Assembly (NCBI RefSeq): GCF_042657385.1
Contig: NZ_JBHSLA010000004.1
Location: 124,001-188,000, forward strand
DNA length: 64,000 nt
From: Algorimicrobium hallyeonense
GTDB lineage: Bacteria; Bacteroidota; Bacteroidia; Flavobacteriales; Flavobacteriaceae
Direction of reading: 5' to 3'
Of this stretch, positions 27,757 to 35,408 are shown in pieces. Below the pieces are notes generated by a model. That model was not told the DNA's origin and ran no database searches. It saw nothing but the letters and a program-made list of their open reading frames with translations. Position 1 is the stretch's first letter. Every line of letters starts with the position of its first letter. The translations under genes were made by a program, and so were the position numbers.

Positions 27757-27909
27757 AAACTAAATAATTTAAAACTGAAGGTTAACATAGAAAACAAATA
27801 AAGTAGTAAAACAAATGGAAATATAGTAACCTAAATCTACTATATCACATTCAATTATTTTTAAATTACTATTTTAGTTATATAACCAAAAGCGTCTCAC
27901 GTACTTAAC

Positions 27910-28794
27910 ATGCTAAAAAAATCAATTCTAATAGAGAAAAAGAGCCAAATTACATGTAAAAACTTACAACTACTCATAAAAAGTGAAATCCGCGAAGCTA
28001 CTATTCCTATTGAGGATATAGGTTTTATTATAATTGACAATCCAGAAGTCTATATAAGTATTACCGCTTTAAATTTACTCATAGAAAACAACAGCGCCGT
28101 AATTATATGTGGAAAAACACACTTACCAAATGGTTTATTTCTAAATTTAAACAGCCATCACATCCAACAAGAACTATTCAAAAATCAAATAAACGCAAGT
28201 CAACCATTAAAAAAACAACTTTGGCAACAAACCGTTAAAGAGAAAATTATAAATCAAGGATTATTATTGAAACAGATTACAAAATCTGAAAACAATTTTG
28301 AGTTTTTAGCAAGTAAAGTTACAAGTGGAGACACTACAAATATGGAAGGTGTTGCAGCGAGTTTTTATTGGAAATCCTTTTTCGAACACGGTTTTAAACG
28401 CGAGCGCTTTGGCGATTATCCAAACAATTTTTTGAATTATGGATATGCTATTTTAAGAGCCGCTACTGCAAGAGCATTGTCTGGAAGTGGCTTATTAAAC
28501 ACATTGGGCATTCATCACAAAAGCAAGTACAATGCCTTTGCCCTAGCCGATGATATAATGGAACCTTTCAGACCCATAATAGACGAAGCCGTCCATACCA
28601 TCATGCAACACTACGATGAACAAGAATTAAATACCGAAATTAAATCGGTTTTACTTCAAACACTCACACGAACCGTTTATTTTAAAGATGAAAAAAGTCC
28701 ATTAATGGTGGCATTACAAAAAACGGCTAGTTCGTTGCAACAGTGTTATTCGGGTAAACGAAAGAAAATAAAGTATCCAAAATTATGGAATTAA
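27910..28794 (+). CDS. cas1: CRISPR-associated endonuclease Cas1 (type II)
   Basis: A 294-residue adaptation integrase. The three metal-binding acidic/His positions are visible: Glu146 (NMEGVAASFYW), His202/His203 (LGIHHKSKYN) and Glu218 (DDIMEPFRPIID). The N-terminal beta-domain and the type II hallmark LNLLIENNSAVIICG are present. It joins Cas2 to insert new spacers at the array beginning at 29536, with Cas9 and tracrRNA helping to choose PAM-adjacent protospacers in type II systems. It overlaps cas2 by 10 bp, so the two are cotranslated. It is oriented opposite to cas9. Confidence 0.95.
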   Translation: MLKKSILIEKKSQITCKNLQLLIKSEIREATIPIEDIGFIIIDNPEVYISITALNLLIENNSAVIICGKTHLPNGLFLNLNSHHIQQELFKNQINASQPLKKQLWQQTVKEKIINQGLLLKQITKSENNFEFLASKVTSGDTTNMEGVAASFYWKSFFEHGFKRERFGDYPNNFLNYGYAILRAATARALSGSGLLNTLGIHHKSKYNAFALADDIMEPFRPIIDEAVHTIMQHYDEQELNTEIKSVLLQTLTRTVYFKDEKSPLMVALQKTASSLQQCYSGKRKKIKYPKLWN

Positions 28795-29114
28795 ACGGTT
28801 ATAGAATTATGTGGTTATTTGTATTTTTTGATTTACCAACGGACACAGCCAAAGATAGGCGCAATGCGGCAGGCTTCAGGAAAAACTTGTTAAAAGATGG
28901 TTTTACCATGATGCAGTATTCTGTTTATATGCGCCATTGTGCTAGTAGCGAAAGCGCGGATGTACACGAAAAAAGAATAAAACGGTTATTACCGCCATTA
29001 GGCAAAGTAAGCGTGTTACGAATTACCGATAAACAATTTGGAAATATTATGAACTTTTGGGGAAAAGCAGAACTTCCCAAAGAACCATTACCAACCCAAT
29101 TGGAATTGTTTTAG
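28785..29114 (+). CDS. cas2: CRISPR-associated protein Cas2
   Basis: A 109-residue Cas2 of the type II kind. The start MELNGYRIMWLFVFFDLPT has the conserved beta-strand ending in Asp, followed by RNAAGFRKNLLKDGFTMMQY and SVYMRHC, then a beta-strand KVSVLRITDKQFGNI. It dimerises and bridges Cas1 dimers in the integration complex. The start codon lies inside the 3' end of cas1 (10-bp overlap). A terminator-like hairpin with a T tract lies at 29192-29241, about 80 bp downstream. Confidence 0.95.
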   Translation: MELNGYRIMWLFVFFDLPTDTAKDRRNAAGFRKNLLKDGFTMMQYSVYMRHCASSESADVHEKRIKRLLPPLGKVSVLRITDKQFGNIMNFWGKAELPKEPLPTQLELF

Positions 29115-29137
29115 AATAATAAAACAAACCCTATGCT

Positions 29138-29166
29138 GTCATTCCGAGGAACGAGGAATCTCATAA
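29138..29166. repeat. Dispersed GTCATTCCGAGG element, copy 1
   Basis: GTCATTCCGAGGAACGAGGA followed by ATCTCATAA. It is the same family as 30321-30347 and 30773-30797 and the repeat inside cusA. Common as an intergenic element in Flavobacteriaceae. Confidence 0.7.
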
Positions 29167-29191
29167 AAAATTACTATAGTTTCTACAAACC

Positions 29192-29313
29192 AAAAAACGC
29201 CTCAATCTTGCCTTATCACTGCAAAAAAGAAGCGTTTTTTTAAACGATAATTCAACTTATTCTATTGACTACTAGAAGGTAACAAGCCAACTAAATATCG
29301 TGTTTTCTAATCT
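29192..29313. promoter_or_regulatory. Upstream copy of the CRISPR leader with decayed repeat
   Basis: Paralogous to 29434-29555. It has a hairpin with stem AAAAAACGC/GCGTTTTTTT (29192-29241), loop of 31 nt, then AAACGATAATTCA, and finally AGAAGGTAACAAGCCAACTA abutting the first 20 nt of a CRISPR repeat (29294-29313). Beyond that, the repeat is decayed (GAAAATCAAATCG ... ACCAC to about 29336). The hairpin plus T tract could also terminate cas1-cas2 transcripts. Confidence 0.7.
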
Positions 29314-29433
29314 GAAAATCAAATCGAAAAAACCACGAAATTTCAAAGCTTTTAACGAAATATAATTTTTTCGATTCACAAACACACCTCTAAAATAAAA
29401 GTGTGGTGTTTGTAAACCAGCACTGTTATAATC

Positions 29434-29535
29434 AAAAAAATGCCTCAATCTTGCAGTGTTAGCACAAAAAAGCAGCATTTTTTTAAACGATATTTCATCT
29501 TATTTAACTGCATATCAGAAGGTAACAAGCCAACT
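29434..29535. promoter_or_regulatory. Array-proximal CRISPR leader-like segment
   Basis: Hairpin AAAAAAATGC/GCATTTTTTT (29434-29484) with a 31-nt loop, then TTAAACGATATTTCATCTTA, then AGAAGGTAACAAGCCAACTA directly against repeat 1. The last 20 nt are the same as in the upstream copy, which suggests they are what the adaptation machinery reads. This would be the spacer-acquisition end, next to cas2; this is inferred. Confidence 0.6.
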
Positions 29536-30228
29536 AATATCGTGTTTTCTAATCTTTAATCAAACCACAACCTTTACTTCATCGGCACTCCAATAACTAT
29601 CAATATCGTGTTTTCTAATCTTTAATCAAACCACAACCCTTACTGTTTCCATACATTCTAAATGTAAATATCGTGTTTTCTAATCTTTAATCAAACCACA
29701 ACGTGCTAGCGTAATATCGCCATCACCTGTTAAATATCGTGTTTTCTAATCTTTAATCAAACCACAACCAGTTGCTAACAACGTGTATATCACATTGCAA
29801 TATCGTGTTTTCTAATCTTTAATCAAACCACAACCAGCAATTTCATGATAACTACATGCAAGCTAATATCGTGTTTTCTAATCTTTAATCAAACCACAAC
29901 CATAATTTCTTACTTATATTTGAGCCTTTTAATATCGTGTTTTCTAATCTTTAATCAAACCACAACCACTAGATTGAACTAAAGCTCTCATAGTAAATAT
30001 CGTGTTTTCTAATCTTTAATCAAACCACAACTCACCAAAGCTTTTAGTGTTTGTGTTTACAAATATCGTGTTTTCTAATCTTTAATCAAACCACAACTTA
30101 TGGCTAATTTGGATAACGAAAACGTAAATATCGTGTTTTCTAATCTTTAATCAAACCACAACGTGGTCGTTGTTGGCTTGTGTTTTCATAAGAATATCGT
30201 GTTTTCTAATCTTTAATCAAACCACAAC
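29536..30228 (-). CRISPR. Type II-C CRISPR array, 11 repeats and 10 spacers
   Basis: Eleven identical 36-bp repeats (plus strand begins AATATCGTGTTTTCTAATCT and ends CAAACCACAAC) separated by ten spacers of 29-30 bp. Repeat starts are 29536, 29602, 29667, 29733, 29799, 29865, 29931, 29996, 30062, 30127 and 30193. Minus-strand reading gives a repeat starting GTTGTGG, the usual type II form, and the tracrRNA anti-repeat is on the plus strand, so crRNAs come from the minus strand, toward cas2. All repeats look intact, so the array is likely active or recent. Spacer targets cannot be found without a search. Confidence 0.97.
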
Positions 30229-30276
30229 GAAAAATCGTTAAGAAAAATTAAAAAGGTCAATTTTTCGTTGTGGTTT
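30219..30276. repeat. 17-bp inverted repeat overlapping the last CRISPR repeat
   Basis: AAACCACAACGAAAAAT (30219-30235, made of the end of repeat 11 and 7 flanking bases) is perfectly complementary to ATTTTTCGTTGTGGTTT (30260-30276). The loop is 24 nt. In a minus-strand transcript it would form just before the first crRNA repeat. Confidence 0.85.
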
Positions 30277-30320
30277 AGATGTTTAAGGCAGAAAATCTTA
30301 TGTCAAAGAACGTGTCTTTT

Positions 30321-30347
30321 GTCATTCCGAGGCACGAGGAATCACAT
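30321..30347. repeat. Dispersed GTCATTCCGAGG element, copy 2
   Basis: GTCATTCCGAGGCACGAGGA followed by ATCACAT, in the gap between the CRISPR array and the GIY-YIG gene. Confidence 0.7.
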
Positions 30348-30421
30348 AGTTATGGCTGATTTTATTCTATGGGATTTAGATTCGTTGAACCCACGTTTCT
30401 CATACCTAAAAATGACAACAA

Positions 30422-30751
30422 TTACCGCTTTATAAACCTATTCTCTAAAAATTCAAAATCACCATTAAACGAATGTATTAAATCCAATTTCTTTTCCCTT
30501 CTCCAGCCTTTAAGCTCCTTTTCCCTTGCAATAGCATTTTGAACCCAGCTAAATTTTTCGTAGTAAACCAAATGCTGTAAATTGTATTTTGCCGCAAAGC
30601 TTTTAATACCTTTCGTTATATTTTCCTTATGTTGTTTTAAACGTTCTCCTAAATTATTGGTCATTCCTATATAATAAGTTGTACGGTAAGGATTTGTTAT
30701 AATATAGACATAGTATGTATGACTGCCTTCATTTTCGTTAAATCCTATCAT
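30422..30751 (-). CDS. Stand-alone GIY-YIG nuclease-domain protein
   Basis: A 109-residue single-domain protein of the UPF0213/GIY-YIG type. The signature Tyr pair is in TYYVYIITNPY and TYYIGMTNN; Arg (LGERLKQHKEN) and the Glu of the catalytic site (AIAREKELKGWRREKK) follow. Such small nucleases are frequent in Flavobacteriaceae, often as movable passengers, and also occur in DNA repair and restriction. It lies between the array and cas9, on the cas9 strand, with a dispersed repeat on each side, so it looks like an insertion rather than a canonical Cas partner. A role in CRISPR is not supported by family knowledge. Confidence 0.85.
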   Translation of the reverse strand: MIGFNENEGSHTYYVYIITNPYRTTYYIGMTNNLGERLKQHKENITKGIKSFAAKYNLQHLVYYEKFSWVQNAIAREKELKGWRREKKLDLIHSFNGDFEFLENRFIKR

Positions 30752-30772
30752 GTTTATAATGCCTCTTAATGC

Positions 30773-30797
30773 GATTTCTCACTACGTTCGAAATGAC
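30773..30797. repeat. Dispersed GTCATTTCGAA element, copy 3 (inverted)
   Basis: On the minus strand GTCATTTCGAACGTAGTGAG followed by AAATC, between the GIY-YIG gene and the cas9 stop. Confidence 0.7.
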
Positions 30798-30800
30798 AAA

Positions 30801-33800
30801 TTACACCTTTCGAATTTTTCCTGAAACAGAGATTTTTACTTTTATGGGGTTAAAAGCTAACCAACCTGTTTTACCTTCTCCAAAACTTTGAATTCTAATG
30901 TAATATGGAAAAAAATTATTTTGTATTGAAGCTTCAGTATTTAATCTAAATTCATAAAATTTAGAAGATAACTTCTGAACTCTATATAAATGTTCCTTTA
31001 TAACGTTATAATCCAAGTTTTCCCAATCAATGTCATCTTCATTTAAACCCAGTAAAAACATATCGTTTATTTGTAAAGTTGTTACTATTTCTTTGCCATT
31101 TACGGGTAATTGATAAACAGGAAAACCATTCCGTTTACGTTCCACGACGGTCCAAAAAGTTACCACGTCCTCTTTTAAATTGTCATGTTCGTCTTTATAA
31201 ATCAATACATGATGATTGTTTCTTGGATTAACCCATTGGTTCACATCATCTTTTAATTTTTCGGCACCCCCAATGTTTTCTCGCATTCTTACTTTTAAAA
31301 CTGGAACAGGATTCCCATTTTTATTTGGTAGAAATATTTGAGATTGTTTTAAACCGTTTTCATCAACTGTAAAAAAAGTTTCTGATGGTATTTTTCCTTT
31401 TACAAAACCTCCAAGCACATGAATCCGTTTAAAAATCAATTGTTTAATTGTTTTATCAACAACTTTCTCTAACTGTTTTTCAGTTGTTATACTATCAATT
31501 GGTTTTCTTACATGAAAGGCTTCTTCACTATTTGGTGCTTGTCGTTTACCAAAAACTGTTTCTTTATGTAATTGCCCACGTGCTGCTACACCAATATTCT
31601 TATGTTTTTCTCCATTTTTATGAGTCGTGTGAGTTCTAACTGTCAGTATCGATTTTGATTTTTTATGAGAAACTAATATTTGTTTAACTGCTTGTTCTGC
31701 ATCTTCCCTAAAGTTTTTCCAAGGTTTTGGAAAATTATCAAGTTCGTAACTTCTATCGTATCTATTCCATTTACTTAATTCTTGTAAATGACTTCTGGTA
31801 GAACAAGCCATTACTAGGGCATCAATAGCATGATGACGATGATCTTCTCTTGTTTTTATGTCATCTTCTTGATTCAAAATAGTATTCAATCCCCAATGAT
31901 GACGTAAATTGGAAGTCATCTGTCCTGGTGCTACCAAAACATTATTACAAATTTTCGATAAGTAATTTTTAGCTTCTTTACTTATGTAGCGTGTATCGTT
32001 CAATTGTCGCGTTATAAAATCGGAATCATGCTTTTGCTTAACAAACTGCTTGAATTTATAATAAGCATTTGGATAATTGGCTTTATTTTTAAAACAGCTT
32101 AATGCTTGCAACTTAATATCGTTCCATTTTTGTTCGCCTTGCCTGCTGTAAAACTCATAAGGTGTCAAATCACCTTTTGCTCTATTTTCATCAGCAAAAC
32201 AAAGAGTCTTGTTCATAAAACTATCATTTAATGAGCGACTCCAAGGGAAAATATGCTCAATTTGTACTTCGCCACCAAACAACTGATTCACCTCTATGTT
32301 TCGTCCAGTATAAGGACAAATTTTATTGCACTCTTCCCAAAGTTTATATTTTAGAAGATTTACATGAGTTGGACGTTGACCTATATAATCCAATTCAGCT
32401 TTTACTCTATCATTTTCACGTTCCAATCGTTTTTGCTCTCGTCTAATATCAAATCTTTTGGATTTTGATATTTTTAAATCGCGTGCCAATTCTACCTTTA
32501 TTTCTTCTGGTTTTCCATAATCATCAATAATTTCGTTAACCAGTTTTCTTATTTCAAAAAGAGCTGTTGTAACTACAGGGTTTTTAATACGCTGTATTTC
32601 TTTGTCAGCTTCAGAATCTACAGGCAATTTATCTAATAGCTTTGAAGTTTCAATAGCACTGCTATGATGATACAATTTTAACAATTGTTTATCTGTTACT
32701 TGACATTCTGCTTTAAGCATGGCTTTTAAAGGGTCTATATAACCTCCTTTTAAATTGGAACGCACTATTTCTGGAACATTGTCTAACATAAACTGCTTAT
32801 GTTCAACCCATTTTTCTCCTAATGCATTTTTTACTCCACCAAAAGCTACAGCGACATCATAAGTAAAGCCAAATTTTAAAAAAGGCAATATGTTATGAAT
32901 GGCTTTTCTGCTTAATTGTGAATAGCCATCCTTTAAATTAAATTTTGAGATTTTATCAGCTTTTTCTTCTGAAAAACCCCATTTCTCTAGGGCATATTTT
33001 TTCAGTTTGTCTCTATCGTCAAAACTGTAAAGAACATGCCAAATATCTTCTTGTTCTTTATCGGAATAGATGAACCATTGTTGTCCAAAAAACTTTTTAT
33101 TAGAGAGGTTACTTATAGTATGACTGCCATAAATTTTATCATCATCTTTATAATTGAATTGATAGTATCCATCTAGTTTATTAATAGCTTTTCTAATATC
33201 TTTAAAATTTACTTTTTCTTTTGAAAACAGCAGATTAACTATTACCTCTCTATCTTCTTTTGTGATTTCAACTGGTTCTCCTGCTAAATCACATTTCAGA
33301 GTATTAAGCCATTCATGAACACGTCTCTGCTCATTTGGAATAGCACTAATTTGACATTTTGTTTTTTTTGGTTCAAACGTACAATTTCCTACTAAATGTT
33401 TTTGTGTTCGCAATGGTCGTTGATGAAACAATACACCATCTTCAGGGTAACCATCTTTTTTACGTCCCCCAAAAATGGTTTTGAGTTCGTCAGTTAGTTC
33501 TTCATGAAATGCTTTTTGGTGTTCCCATATAGTTTCAAATTCATCAATATACATTTGCCTGGTAGTATATCGATTTCTTATGCGTTCGGTTTCGCCGGAA
33601 AAAGGCGCATGTTCTTTTGGATAAATGTCATTTAAATAGTTACCAAGTGTTTCACTTTCTATTATACTTTCAGCAGTCTCACTTATACCTATCTTACCTG
33701 ATTTAAGATCACCTTTAAAAATGACACTTTTTTCATTATTTTCAGCACCTGCACTTCTGCTATTGCTTTGGAAACCTCTACGTTGAATAATATGATAAAA

Positions 33801-34202
33801 TACCCTTCCTAATTCCAATAAAGAGATTTTTTCGCCGATTGCTTTCGCTCTTAATTCGTAAGGATTTAATTTTAACCATGCTTGCAGGTTTTTATCACTA
33901 AAAATTTCTTTTTGATTCCATATTTTCACTGCTGTATAATTAACAGGGCACATGTTGTATTTGGCAAGCTCGCGCAACAAATAACGTTTGCGCAACCGAC
34001 GTCTAAAAAATTGACGTCTCGTGCCTCTGTCATCGGTTCTACTGGCATTTTTAGAGGCCTCTCTCCCTTCACCTTCTCCTAAATTAACTACACCTTCAGG
34101 GAATATTCTACTTCCTATTCCTAGAATTTCTTTCTTATCATCATCTACAATAGTCCAACCAATGCTGTTAGTCCCTAAATCCAAACCTAATACCTTACTC
34201 AT
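30801..34202 (-). CDS. cas9: Cas9 endonuclease, compact type II-C
   Basis: A 1133-residue RNA-guided nuclease. RuvC-I lies at the N-terminus (VLGLDLGTNSIGW, Asp8), followed by an Arg-rich bridge helix (RRQFFRRRLRKRYLLREL). RuvC-II is at IKVELARDLK (Glu571), HNH at VQIEHIFPWSRS (Glu649, His650) with ENRAKGD, and RuvC-III at HHAIDALVMAC (His791, Asp794). All catalytic positions look intact. The short REC region, small size and lack of csn2/cas4 place it in II-C. It pairs with the tracrRNA encoded divergently at about 34306-34394. It is on the opposite strand from cas1-cas2, which is not the usual cas9-cas1-cas2 order, and is separated from the array by the GIY-YIG gene. Confidence 0.97.
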   Translation of the reverse strand: MSKVLGLDLGTNSIGWTIVDDDKKEILGIGSRIFPEGVVNLGEGEGREASKNASRTDDRGTRRQFFRRRLRKRYLLRELAKYNMCPVNYTAVKIWNQKEIFSDKNLQAWLKLNPYELRAKAIGEKISLLELGRVFYHIIQRRGFQSNSRSAGAENNEKSVIFKGDLKSGKIGISETAESIIESETLGNYLNDIYPKEHAPFSGETERIRNRYTTRQMYIDEFETIWEHQKAFHEELTDELKTIFGGRKKDGYPEDGVLFHQRPLRTQKHLVGNCTFEPKKTKCQISAIPNEQRRVHEWLNTLKCDLAGEPVEITKEDREVIVNLLFSKEKVNFKDIRKAINKLDGYYQFNYKDDDKIYGSHTISNLSNKKFFGQQWFIYSDKEQEDIWHVLYSFDDRDKLKKYALEKWGFSEEKADKISKFNLKDGYSQLSRKAIHNILPFLKFGFTYDVAVAFGGVKNALGEKWVEHKQFMLDNVPEIVRSNLKGGYIDPLKAMLKAECQVTDKQLLKLYHHSSAIETSKLLDKLPVDSEADKEIQRIKNPVVTTALFEIRKLVNEIIDDYGKPEEIKVELARDLKISKSKRFDIRREQKRLERENDRVKAELDYIGQRPTHVNLLKYKLWEECNKICPYTGRNIEVNQLFGGEVQIEHIFPWSRSLNDSFMNKTLCFADENRAKGDLTPYEFYSRQGEQKWNDIKLQALSCFKNKANYPNAYYKFKQFVKQKHDSDFITRQLNDTRYISKEAKNYLSKICNNVLVAPGQMTSNLRHHWGLNTILNQEDDIKTREDHRHHAIDALVMACSTRSHLQELSKWNRYDRSYELDNFPKPWKNFREDAEQAVKQILVSHKKSKSILTVRTHTTHKNGEKHKNIGVAARGQLHKETVFGKRQAPNSEEAFHVRKPIDSITTEKQLEKVVDKTIKQLIFKRIHVLGGFVKGKIPSETFFTVDENGLKQSQIFLPNKNGNPVPVLKVRMRENIGGAEKLKDDVNQWVNPRNNHHVLIYKDEHDNLKEDVVTFWTVVERKRNGFPVYQLPVNGKEIVTTLQINDMFLLGLNEDDIDWENLDYNVIKEHLYRVQKLSSKFYEFRLNTEASIQNNFFPYYIRIQSFGEGKTGWLAFNPIKVKISVSGKIRKV

Positions 34203-34269
34203 AATTTCTAAAATTAAATCAGCTTTGAAAGTACAAAAAACAAAATTCTACCCATTACGGAATCCCGCA

Positions 34270-34300
34270 TTGTTAATTAAATAAGTTTTTCTTATATTTG
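34270..34300 (+). promoter_or_regulatory. tracrRNA promoter
   Basis: TTG (34270-34272), 20 nt, TATATTTG (34293-34300): a textbook Bacteroidota promoter. It predicts a start near 34306, just before the anti-repeat. Confidence 0.8.
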
Positions 34301-34305
34301 AAACT

Positions 34306-34394
34306 GATTAAAATTTCTAATCTTTAATCTTATCACAATAAGGCTATATGCCGTAGATGAAAATCTTTAGTCCTGCTTCGGTAGGACTTTTTTT
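34306..34394 (+). ncRNA. tracrRNA of the type II-C system, with terminator
   Basis: The anti-repeat TTTCTAATCTTTAATC (34314-34329) pairs over 16 bp with the crRNA repeat, then an internal loop (UUAU opposite GUUU), then CACAAT (34334-34339) pairs with GUUGUG. This is followed by a nexus hairpin GGC-TATAT-GCC (34342-34352), a GAAA-tetraloop hairpin AGAT/ATCT (34355-34366) and a terminator hairpin with UUCG tetraloop, AGTCCTGC/GTAGGACT (34369-34388), ending in seven T. It is divergent from cas9. Each structural part of a functional tracrRNA can be seen. Exact ends need RNA data. Confidence 0.93.
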
Positions 34395-34559
34395 ATTTAA
34401 AAAAAATACCGCAACAAACAATTCCAAAATCTTTATAACTCCCAACTTTTAGACCTCATCACCAAGACAAACACTACAACAAAAAGCAAACTGCAAACAA
34501 CAGCATAAACCACTTTAAACTTCACACTTCACTTTTAGCTTTTCACTTTTAACTTTTCT
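34395..34559. other. Gap after tracrRNA with CACTTTT-type repeat
   Basis: No gene seen. The part from about 34524 to 34558 is TTCACACTTCACTTTTAGCT followed by more TTTTCACTTTTAAC units, the same family as the array near 21.2 kb. Confidence 0.5.
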
Positions 34560-35309
34560 CTAATCAATATCCAAAACACCAATCCCAACGCCATTAGCCG
34601 CATGTAACAAATACATCAGTCCATCAACTTCTTGGTAATACCGAAGACCTAAAACAGCTATCTGCAAACCCAAACCACTCGGCACGCTAACAGGTGTAAA
34701 GCTCAAGGAAGTGCCAGCAAAATCTTTAGCCAAAACCATAGGTGTTGCCAAGTGCAAGGCAGAATCTAACGTTTCAAAATTAAAATCCAAAATACCAAAC
34801 TGCAAGGCAATATGGGTAGCACCCGGAATAAAAGACACCTGCGTCATATTAAATTTAGGAAATGCTAATGTATGAGTAGCCCAATCCATAGAAGACGCAA
34901 AAGGCAGTACCTGTTGCACCACACAATCAGGTGTATAGTTAAAATCTTGAAGCAATTGCTTGCCCAAATCCGTCGTTAAACCGTTTGCAACGCGGCGTTC
35001 ACCACGCGCATGAATAGTATCCAAAGTTTTCAACTGAGTAAACATGGTCATCAACCGGCTATGAAAAAACGTAAACTTATGCTGGGTATAAAACGGCCGT
35101 AACGCCATACGATAGGCTTTATTTACGCGTGAACAATGTCCAAACTCGCTTCCATTTTCACGTACCCGCCGCATACTAGCTTTGGTTTTTATAGCCGTGC
35201 CATTAAACCCACCACCTGCAACACGCGCCACAGGTTTCCCATTCAAATAATAAAAATTAATCCCACCAATCGTCCCAACCAATGGAATAATACCTTGTTG
35301 CTTTGCCAT
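34560..35309 (-). CDS. Conserved Bacteroidota protein of the MAKQxGII type, function unknown
   Basis: The frame opens at 35408, but related Bacteroidota proteins begin with M-A-(R/K)-Q-x-G-I-I, so the Met at 35309 (MAKQQGIIPLVGTIGGINFY) is preferred, giving 249 residues; the longer form would add a hydrophobic helix. Further family features are KPVARVAGGG, the RENGSEFGHCSRVNKAYRMA motif, and a beta-rich second half (THTLAFPKFNMTQVSF, GLQIAVLGLRYYQEV). No activity is known to me. It stands alone between the tracrRNA and the K+ channel gene. Confidence 0.7.
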   Translation of the reverse strand: MAKQQGIIPLVGTIGGINFYYLNGKPVARVAGGGFNGTAIKTKASMRRVRENGSEFGHCSRVNKAYRMALRPFYTQHKFTFFHSRLMTMFTQLKTLDTIHARGERRVANGLTTDLGKQLLQDFNYTPDCVVQQVLPFASSMDWATHTLAFPKFNMTQVSFIPGATHIALQFGILDFNFETLDSALHLATPMVLAKDFAGTSLSFTPVSVPSGLGLQIAVLGLRYYQEVDGLMYLLHAANGVGIGVLDID

Positions 35310-35408
35310 ACTTTGAAATTTTAAAATGAATAACCCAGTTCCAATCACAACAACCAGAATCAATACTACCACATATAAATAATTCATAATCAAGCGTATA
35401 TAACCCAA

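Noticed and set aside
27800..27909. Promoter for cas1-cas2
   Set aside because: No TAnnTTTG box found; AT-rich sequence only. A promoter must exist but I cannot place it.
29294..29420. Second functional tracrRNA
   Set aside because: Anti-repeat-like match is limited to 20 nt and there is no consensus promoter, nexus or clear terminator after it; the gene at 34.3 kb is complete.
29272..29478. 68-residue minus-strand open frame between cas2 and the array
   Set aside because: It spans the two leader copies and the decayed repeat; composition and position show it is not a gene.
30229..30421. Promoter for the crRNA precursor at the right end of the array
   Set aside because: No CAAAnnTA (minus-strand box) seen in this gap; transcription may start inside the repeats or spacers, as reported for some II-C systems.
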